Assembly: GCA_022867105.1 (NCBI GenBank)
Contig: JALHVH010000239.1
Span: 1 to 10,916, forward strand
Direction of reading: 5' to 3'
DNA from: Candidatus Aminicenantota bacterium
GTDB lineage: Bacteria; Acidobacteriota; Aminicenantia; Aminicenantales; Saccharicenantaceae
Length of the DNA stretch: 10,916 nt
Positions 6,646 through 10,916 of the stretch are shown piece by piece (position 1 is the first letter of the stretch; each line of letters begins with the position of its first letter). The position numbers were made by a program, and so were the translations under genes. The notes under the pieces are model-generated. The model had not been told where the DNA came from. It did no database searches and saw only the letters and a program-made list of their open reading frames with translations.

Positions 6646-7380
6646 ATGAGACTCCCGAAGCACTTCTGGCTGGGCGCCGGGTTCATCGGCTCGTCGGCGC
6701 TCTTCATCGTCATCGAGAGACTGACCGGCTTCGAGTTCTTTTATCACCTGGCCGCTATCCCCATCGAGGTCATGGTCGCCGTTTTCATCGTCGAGAGGGC
6801 CCTGCAGAAACACGACCGTCGGGAAAAGCGCCGGCAGCTGATGTTCATCAAGAGCCACCTCTTCCGCTCCGAGATGAGGAGCCTTTTTCTGGCGGACTTC
6901 GCGGCCCTCAAGGCGCCGGCCCTCACCATGGATGAGATCCGGACCGCCTCCTTGGAGGAGCTCAAAGGGATGCGCCTAAAAGCGAAAGCCGTCGAGTACA
7001 AGACTCCTGAGGACATGGAACCGGTCATCCTCGAATACGTCAAGGCCGAAAGGGTCTGGCGCAACTTCATGGAAAGGGCGATCACCTTCAATTTCGAGGA
7101 AATCTTCTTCGACATGATCTCCATTCTTCACTTCGTTAGCGACGTCCGCGGCTACAAGGAACGTAACGCAGGCCGACTATTCATCCATGAGGCCCTCGGT
7201 CATCCGCGGATGAAGGCCAAGGTCTACGAGGTCCTGGGCGACGGGATCCGCCGGTTCCTCGACTACGCGATCGAGCTCAAGGAAAGAGAGCCTGAGATGT
7301 TCGAAGAGGTCATGGAGGACTACGCGCTGTCCGCGCGGATCCGGAAGGCGGGAGACGCTCCGGAACCCGCCTGCGATTGA
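6646..7380 (+). CDS. Unrecognised membrane-anchored protein with large helical cytoplasmic domain
   Basis: A 244-residue protein I cannot assign to a named family. Two hydrophobic helices occupy about residues 8-24 and 33-50 with a short loop, followed by a basic stretch (KHDRREKRRQ) that should keep the rest in the cytoplasm. The remaining 190 residues are predicted mostly helical and charged, with aromatic-rich segments (YVKAERVWRNFMERAITFNF around 126-145, then FEEIFFDMISILHF). No enzymatic motif is visible. The ATG at 6646 follows GAGGAA by six bases; that site lies inside a five-codon frame (6632-6649) whose stop overlaps this start as ATGA, possibly a chance mini-leader. The gene sits between the M19 dipeptidase and the DUF4438 gene, 14 bases before the start of the latter, which implies co-expression. 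A membrane scaffold or sensor is one guess only. Confidence 0.8.
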   Translation: MRLPKHFWLGAGFIGSSALFIVIERLTGFEFFYHLAAIPIEVMVAVFIVERALQKHDRREKRRQLMFIKSHLFRSEMRSLFLADFAALKAPALTMDEIRTASLEELKGMRLKAKAVEYKTPEDMEPVILEYVKAERVWRNFMERAITFNFEEIFFDMISILHFVSDVRGYKERNAGRLFIHEALGHPRMKAKVYEVLGDGIRRFLDYAIELKEREPEMFEEVMEDYALSARIRKAGDAPEPACD

Positions 7381-7394
7381 ATAGGAGGAAAGAC

Positions 7395-8420
7395 GTGGAT
7401 CACAAGTTCAGACATCATTTGGGGACCATCCTCGTCGCGGCCGCGGCCCTTGCCCTACTCGCGGGGCCGGCCGGACTCCGGTCCGAAGGGCAAAAGGCGG
7501 CGGGCAAGGCCGTCCCCGTCAAGCCCCTCGAGTACAACAAGGACATGCTCGTCAAGCAGGCGGTCGTCGGCTTCATCGCACCGGCCGGTTTCGGGGACTC
7601 GCCCTATGACATCGACCCGGAAGGAAGGATTCAGCTCCATCCGGGTACCGGGAGCATCACCTACAACTTCCGGTCCGGCGACAGCGCGGTCAACCTGGCC
7701 GGCGACCACGTCGAACCGGCCGTTACGCTCTACAACCTGGGACGGGAAGGGTCCCGGGCGGGTTCCGAGAGCCGCGGGTTGAACACCCTGGCCTGCATCG
7801 GGAACAGGGTCAAGATCTGGGACGGAGAGGGGAAGGGAACGATGGGCTACGTCATCGGCAAGCACGGCGGCGCCGAGCACGTCATGGTCGATTTCCCGGA
7901 CGCCTCTGTTTTCGACAAACTGACCATCGGCGACAAGATGCAGATCTACGCCGTCGGCTTCGGGATCGAGCTTCGGAACATCGCCGGCGTCACGGCCATG
8001 AACGTCGGGCCCGAGCTCATCGACGCGCTGACCGCAGCCGGCATGGGTGTCACGCCGGACGGGAAGCTCCTCGTCCCGGTTGCCATCAAGGTCCCGGCCA
8101 AGATCATGGGCTCCGGCCTCGGCGCGGACCACGCCTACAGGGGCGACTACGACATCCAGCTTTTCGATTCCGGAACGATCAAGGAATACGGGTTGGAGCG
8201 GCTCCGCTTCGGCGATCTCGTCGGGATCGTGAACGCAGACACCACCTACGGCCGGATCTATCGGGAGGGCGCCATCACGGTCGGCGTCATCTCCCACAGC
8301 CGGAGCTGGGTCGCGGGCCACGGGCCGGGCGTCACCGCCCTCTTCACCTCCCGCGACGGGAGGATCGAGCTGACCGTCGACCCTGACGCGAACCTGGCGA
8401 AACTCTTGAAGATCCGATAA
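7395..8420 (+). CDS. DUF4438 domain-containing protein with signal peptide
   Basis: A 341-residue protein of the DUF4438 family, whose biochemical role is unknown to me. Family-like segments, recalled from Thermotoga-type homologues, are GTGSITYNFRSGDSAVNLAGDHVEP, the stretch LNTLACIGN, GKHGGAEHVMVDFP, IMGSGLGADHAYRGDYDIQ, LRFGDLVGI and AGHGPGVTALFTSRDG. The His, Asp and Gly-rich positions suggest a metal or ligand site, but that is inference. The first 30 or so residues form a basic n-region (DHKFRHH) and a hydrophobic core (ILVAAAALALLAGPA), a likely Sec signal, so the protein is probably exported. There is no lipobox cysteine. The frame is open to a TTG at 7377, but AGGAGG (7383-7388) lies inside that extension, exactly six bases before GTG 7395, which fixes the start. 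It is the third gene of the dipeptidase operon. Confidence 0.88.
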   Translation: MDHKFRHHLGTILVAAAALALLAGPAGLRSEGQKAAGKAVPVKPLEYNKDMLVKQAVVGFIAPAGFGDSPYDIDPEGRIQLHPGTGSITYNFRSGDSAVNLAGDHVEPAVTLYNLGREGSRAGSESRGLNTLACIGNRVKIWDGEGKGTMGYVIGKHGGAEHVMVDFPDASVFDKLTIGDKMQIYAVGFGIELRNIAGVTAMNVGPELIDALTAAGMGVTPDGKLLVPVAIKVPAKIMGSGLGADHAYRGDYDIQLFDSGTIKEYGLERLRFGDLVGIVNADTTYGRIYREGAITVGVISHSRSWVAGHGPGVTALFTSRDGRIELTVDPDANLAKLLKIR

Positions 8421-8466
8421 CAAAGGGATAGCGGAAATTGAGCCGCCTCCAAAGGGCTCGGTGGTT

Positions 8467-8482
8467 CTCCATATCATGGAGG
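8467..8482 (+). promoter_or_regulatory. Hairpin covering the ribosome-binding site of the C45 remnant
   Basis: CTCCAT (8467-8472), loop ATC and ATGGAG (8476-8481) form a perfect 6-bp stem whose 3' arm contains most of the GGAGG ribosome site (8478-8482) of the frame starting at 8490. Folded, it would mask translation initiation. The similar arrangement before the dehydrogenase gene is noted separately. Confidence 0.35.
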
Positions 8483-8489
8483 TAAAATC

Positions 8490-8796
8490 ATGCCTAAAGA
8501 GCATGGCGTCAAAAACCGGCGTTCTGTCGTTTTCGCCGGGATGTTCATGCTATTTTCGGTAAGCGCCCTGTTTCCCTGCACGCTGGCCGTGATCTCCGGC
8601 AAGGCGACCCGGAACAGGCGGGCGCTGATGTGGAAGAACCGCGACACGGACAAGATCGACAACAAGACGCTCTACATCCAGGGCCCGAAATACGCGTTCA
8701 TCGCCCTGGTCGACGCGGGGGACGAAAAGGGCGACGAAGCCTGGGGCGGCCTGGGTCTATGAGTCCCTCAAGACGGCCTTCCCGGACATCCAATAG
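8490..8796 (+). pseudogene. Remnant of a C45-like N-terminal-nucleophile hydrolase/acyltransferase with internal deletion
   Basis: The first frame (8490-8762, 90 codons, GGAGG seven bases upstream) starts with a signal-peptide-like stretch (VVFAGMFMLFSVSALFP). It continues with Cys30-Thr-Leu and then GKATRNRRALMWKNRDTDK, ending near EAWGG. This is what I expect at the N-terminus of exported C45/acyl-CoA:6-aminopenicillanate acyltransferase-like proteins, where the Cys becomes the nucleophile after self-cleavage. Such proteins run to roughly 350-400 residues, but this frame stops after a few out-of-place residues. In the +1 frame bases 8749-8796 encode AWVYESLKTAFPDIQ and a stop, which looks like a normal C-terminal end. 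I infer an internal deletion of most of the gene with a frame change at the junction, near two GCCTGGG copies (8739-8745 and 8749-8755). It may still make a short exported peptide, but not an active hydrolase. Confidence 0.6.
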
Positions 8797-8808
8797 GCCC
8801 AGGACCTG

Positions 8809-8817
8809 TGATATAAT
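8809..8817 (+). promoter_or_regulatory. Extended -10 promoter for the nucleotidyltransferase pair
   Basis: TGATATAAT is an extended -10 box with perfect TATAAT and no clear -35. Initiation near 8824 would leave only about seven bases before the ATG at 8831, so the transcript would be nearly leaderless; the AAGGT at 8823-8827 could be partly lost. It gives the two-gene unit its own transcription, separate from the upstream remnant. Confidence 0.55.
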
Positions 8818-8830
8818 AAGACAAGGTCAG

Positions 8831-9040
8831 ATGATCAAGAACCCCGGCCTTCTCGAGAAATTTGAAAGGACGCTTGCCGCCAAGGGAAAAGCCGAGCCGT
8901 CCCGTAATTTCCAATTGATCGACGCTCTTTACGAGGAGGCGGTTTTGCTCGGCGCCTTCCCTTTGAAAGACAAGCTCGAAGGGCTCGAAACCGACATCAA
9001 GGTCGCCCGGGTGGTCAACAGTGTTCCAAAATCTTCTTAA
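8831..9040 (+). CDS. Small partner protein of the downstream nucleotidyltransferase (possible antitoxin)
   Basis: A 69-residue acidic/basic helical protein starting MIKNPGLLEKFERTLAAKGK and containing FQLIDALYEEAVLLGAFPLK and LEGLETDIKVARVVNSV. No DNA-binding or enzymatic motif is recognised. Small proteins of this look (a helix, then ALYxEAxxLGAFPxxDPLEGxExDIxxA) commonly precede DUF6036/AbiEii-like nucleotidyltransferases, by my recollection. The ATG at 8831 has AAGGT five bases upstream and an extended -10 promoter just before it. Its last 20 bases overlap the next gene in another frame, which suggests translational coupling and a fixed stoichiometry. An antitoxin role is inference from gene order only. 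Confidence 0.75.
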   Translation: MIKNPGLLEKFERTLAAKGKAEPSRNFQLIDALYEEAVLLGAFPLKDKLEGLETDIKVARVVNSVPKSS

Positions 9041-9584
9041 AAGGGTCGCCGGGGAGCTCTCCCGGAACGCCATCCCGTACATGGTCATTGGCGGCCAAGC
9101 CGTCCTTCTCTACGGCGAGCCGCGGCTGACAAAGGACATCGACATCACGCTCGGCATTGGAATTGAAGAACTTCAAAAGATCAAAGACGTGATCGATGCC
9201 CTGGACCTGAAGTATCTGACGCCCGACATCGATCGTTTCGTCCGGGACACGATGGTCCTCCCGGTGAGCGACGAGAGCAGCGGCATCCGGATCGATTTCG
9301 TCTTTTCGTTTTCTCCCTACGAGCGGCAGGCCGTCGAGCGGGCGAAAGAAGTGAAGCTCGGGGGCGCGGCCGTCCGCTTCGCGGCCCTCGAGGATGTCGT
9401 CATCCACAAGATCGTCGCCGGCAGACCGCGGGACATCGATGATATCAAGGCCATGCTCCTGAAGAATCCAGGCTATGACAAAGTCTATATCCGGCGGTGG
9501 CTGGCGGATTTCGACACGTCCTTGGAGGAGGGTTTCCTCGCCAAATTCAACGTCTTGATCAAGACGCTAAGAACGGGATCCTGA
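9021..9584 (+). CDS. Nucleotidyltransferase, DUF6036/AbiEii-like (possible toxin)
   Basis: A 187-residue protein of the polymerase-beta-like nucleotidyltransferase fold. IGGQAVLLYGEPRLTKDIDI supplies the GG motif (24-25) and the metal-binding Asp39-x-Asp41; the third carboxylate is probably Asp92 in IRIDFVF. The later segment EDVVIHKIVAGRPRDIDDI (124-142), with Lys130 and Arg135, is characteristic of the DUF6036/AbiEii-type subgroup. Such enzymes move a nucleotide to an RNA or protein acceptor; several (AbiEii, MenT) are toxins paired with a small upstream antitoxin. The start is GTG at 9021, inside the preceding gene, with no strong ribosome site, consistent with coupled translation. No other start fits without losing the first helix. 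The catalytic residues look intact. Whether it is a toxin, a defence factor or a housekeeping modifier cannot be told from sequence. Confidence 0.87.
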   Translation: MFQNLLKRVAGELSRNAIPYMVIGGQAVLLYGEPRLTKDIDITLGIGIEELQKIKDVIDALDLKYLTPDIDRFVRDTMVLPVSDESSGIRIDFVFSFSPYERQAVERAKEVKLGGAAVRFAALEDVVIHKIVAGRPRDIDDIKAMLLKNPGYDKVYIRRWLADFDTSLEEGFLAKFNVLIKTLRTGS

Positions 9585-9609
9585 AGCCGCCCTCACTCCC
9601 CCGACCCCC

Positions 9610-9654
9610 GGGGAACCAGTCCCGTCGGTTCCCCCCGTCGAAAAAGCCGACGGG
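9610..9654. repeat. Overlapping, mutually exclusive hairpins in a convergent intergenic region
   Basis: Three perfect stems share bases. Stem A pairs GGGGAACC (9610-9617) with GGTTCCCC (9627-9634). Stem B pairs CCCGTCG (9634-9640) with CGACGGG (9648-9654) around an AAAAAGC loop. Stem C pairs CCCGTCGG (9621-9628) with CCGACGGG (9647-9654) and excludes both A and B. C-tracts and G-tracts flank the set (9605-9613, 9655-9661, 9670-9674). It could end transcription from both converging genes, be an inserted repeat, or be part of a small RNA. There is no U-tract directly after any stem. Confidence 0.6.
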
Positions 9655-9679
9655 TCCCCCCACCGCTACGGGGGCTTGA

Positions 9680-9719
9680 GGACGGCATTCAATGCCGTTC
9701 ATACATTGTAACTTTTTTT
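9680..9719 (+). terminator. Possible terminator of the nucleotidyltransferase pair
   Basis: Bases 9680-9688 pair with 9692-9700 (nine pairs including one G-T) around the loop TCA, the core being ACGGCAT/ATGCCGT. A run of seven T follows at 9713-9719, 12 bases after the stem. That gap is longer than in a classical intrinsic terminator, so the call is weak. Reading the other way for the fucokinase gene, no U-tract follows the stem. Confidence 0.35.
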
Positions 9720-9731
9720 AGTTCGTTCGTA

Positions 9732-10916
9732 TTAGCAGACGGTAACGGCCAGGCCTTCGGAGCTCGTCACGAAGTCGAAGAACCGGGCCCGGTCGTTGGG
9801 AGGGTCCGCTTCGAGAACCGTCCGCGCGGCCGCGGCGGCCTCCCGTGACCTGCAGACGATGAGGAGAAACCCTCCCCCGCCCGCGCCGAGCAGTTTGGCC
9901 CCATAGATATGCGGTTTGATCCGGGCCAGGACCCCCTCGATCACGTCCGTCGTCGAATCCGGGTCGATGGCCTTGTTCAGGTTCCAGGCAAGATCGATGA
10001 GTTCGCCGAACGCCCGGAGGTCCTTGGCGGCCATGGCGCTTGCCATGGCGGGCGGAAAGGCGTGGAGTTGCCGCAGCGTCTCCATGGCCCCGCGATCATG
10101 GTCGAGGTAGTTGCCGACGACGAAACGCAGGATGTCCTTGGCCAGCCGCCGGATCCCCGTGTAATAGAGGAGCGTCCGGCCACCGTTCACCGCCGGGTCC
10201 AGGACGTCCGGGGGGACGAAATGGATATCGGGATCCGGGATGAGCCCCGCCTCCGCGGTGATCAACTTCACGCCGCCCACCGCACCGCCGATCTGGTCCT
10301 GCCAGCCGCCGCCCGTCGTCAGCTCCTGCTCGAGACGAAGGACACTGTGGAAAAGCTCCCGCTGTGAAAGCCGACGCCCGATCATCCTGTGGATGACGGC
10401 CATCAGGACGGCGCCCATGATGCTCGAAGTTCCCAGTCCGCTGCCGCTTGGGATGGCGGCCAGCGTCGTCAGCTCAATGCCTCCGCCGAAGAGCTTCAAC
10501 ATCTCCCTGAGCGTCCCGGCCTTCCGCGGCCAGGCGGCGGAGTCCGGCGAGAACCCCGATATGGCCAGGGCGGCTTTGGCCAGGGCGAACCGGCTCGACG
10601 GCTGCTTGTAATTAAGAAGGTCACCGATCTCACGGATGACGACCCGGGCGCCGTGATCGATGGAGCCGATGCGGATCTCAGGCTCACCGATCGTCCGGGC
10701 ATAGACGTGAATGGGCGGCTGGCCGTTGAGGTTCACAGCCGCGTTGATGACCGAACCGCCGTGCTCCAGGGAATAGGGAGGCGTGTCCGACCAGCCTCCG
10801 CCGAGGTCCAGCCGCGCCGGCGCCCTCCCCCAGATGATCTCGTCGCTCCGAAGGGCGCTTTTCGGATGGTCCGCGTTCCTCCGGCTGCTCAGGACGATGG
10901 TCCGGCCGACGTTTTC
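9732..10916 (-). CDS. fkp: L-fucokinase (GHMP kinase) C-terminal part, Fkp-type; 5' end outside window
   Basis: The frame is open to the window edge (394 residues visible), so the apparent GTG start at 10736 is internal. GHMP-kinase motifs run in order: RAPARLDLGGGWSDTPPYSL (31-50 of the visible part), ATP loop PSGSGLGTSS (156-165), TTGGGWQDQIGG (200-211) and LLGAGGGGFLL (342-352). Together with EHGGSVINAAVNLNGQPP, LLYYTGIRRLAKDIL and the ending DRARFFDF, these match the fucokinase half of Bacteroides Fkp (L-fucose to fucose-1-phosphate) rather than galactokinase or heptose kinases. In Fkp the N-terminal half is a GDP-fucose pyrophosphorylase; whether it is fused here lies beyond the window. 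The enzyme would feed GDP-L-fucose into surface glycans. The gene converges on the nucleotidyltransferase gene with a 147-base gap. Confidence 0.88.
   Translation of the reverse strand, partial: ENVGRTIVLSSRRNADHPKSALRSDEIIWGRAPARLDLGGGWSDTPPYSLEHGGSVINAAVNLNGQPPIHVYARTIGEPEIRIGSIDHGARVVIREIGDLLNYKQPSSRFALAKAALAISGFSPDSAAWPRKAGTLREMLKLFGGGIELTTLAAIPSGSGLGTSSIMGAVLMAVIHRMIGRRLSQRELFHSVLRLEQELTTGGGWQDQIGGAVGGVKLITAEAGLIPDPDIHFVPPDVLDPAVNGGRTLLYYTGIRRLAKDILRFVVGNYLDHDRGAMETLRQLHAFPPAMASAMAAKDLRAFGELIDLAWNLNKAIDPDSTTDVIEGVLARIKPHIYGAKLLGAGGGGFLLIVCRSREAAAAARTVLEADPPNDRARFFDFVTSSEGLAVTVC

Noticed and set aside
7377..7394. Upstream TTG start for the DUF4438 gene
   Set aside because: The extension would be encoded by the AGGAGG ribosome site itself; GTG at 7395 is correctly spaced from it.
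7455..8504. 349-codon open frame antisense to the DUF4438 gene
   Set aside because: It mirrors the codon pattern of the plus-strand gene, has no recognisable motif or ribosome site, and the plus-strand protein is family-like end to end.

Overview
The window is GC-rich bacterial chromosome, with dense genes, strong Shine-Dalgarno sites and sigma70-type promoter boxes. No rRNA, tRNA or marker protein fixes the taxon. The gene mix (exported DUF4438 protein, a C45/acyltransferase-like fragment, an M19 dipeptidase, Fkp-type fucokinase) and two long intergenic inverted repeats fit Acidobacteriota or Aminicenantes-like bacteria. That placement is an impression from memory, not a demonstrated assignment.

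Left part, minus strand (1-2211): a cut-off N-terminus of a probable acyl-CoA ligase follows acpS (holo-ACP synthase) by 13 bases, and both are served by a consensus promoter at 601-628. Upstream are an NADP(H)-type short-chain dehydrogenase and mntP (Mn2+ efflux). mntP lies between two different perfect foldback elements of 98 bp (1522-1619) and 100 bp (2288-2387). These are the most distinctive non-coding structures here and resemble REPIN-type, RAYT-mobilised repeats. The second sits in the divergent mntP/uvrA promoter region.

Middle, plus strand (2389-8796): a full UvrA-family excinuclease ATPase with all six CxxC pairs but some paralogue-like motifs. After a 358-bp non-coding stretch with a possible three-way RNA fold and a good promoter, there is a likely operon of an M19 metallodipeptidase, an unrecognised two-helix membrane-anchored protein, an exported DUF4438 protein and the broken remnant of a C45-like N-terminal-nucleophile hydrolase.

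Right part: a small protein overlaps a DUF6036/AbiEii-like nucleotidyltransferase by 20 bases, under its own promoter; this is a toxin-antitoxin-like pair. It converges on the 3' part of an Fkp-type L-fucokinase gene that runs off the window's right edge. The convergent gap carries strong, mutually exclusive hairpins.

Most genes are housekeeping or general metabolism. The items deserving a second look are the paired foldbacks around mntP, the hairpin array at 9610-9700, the nucleotidyltransferase pair, the unknown membrane protein and the C45 remnant.
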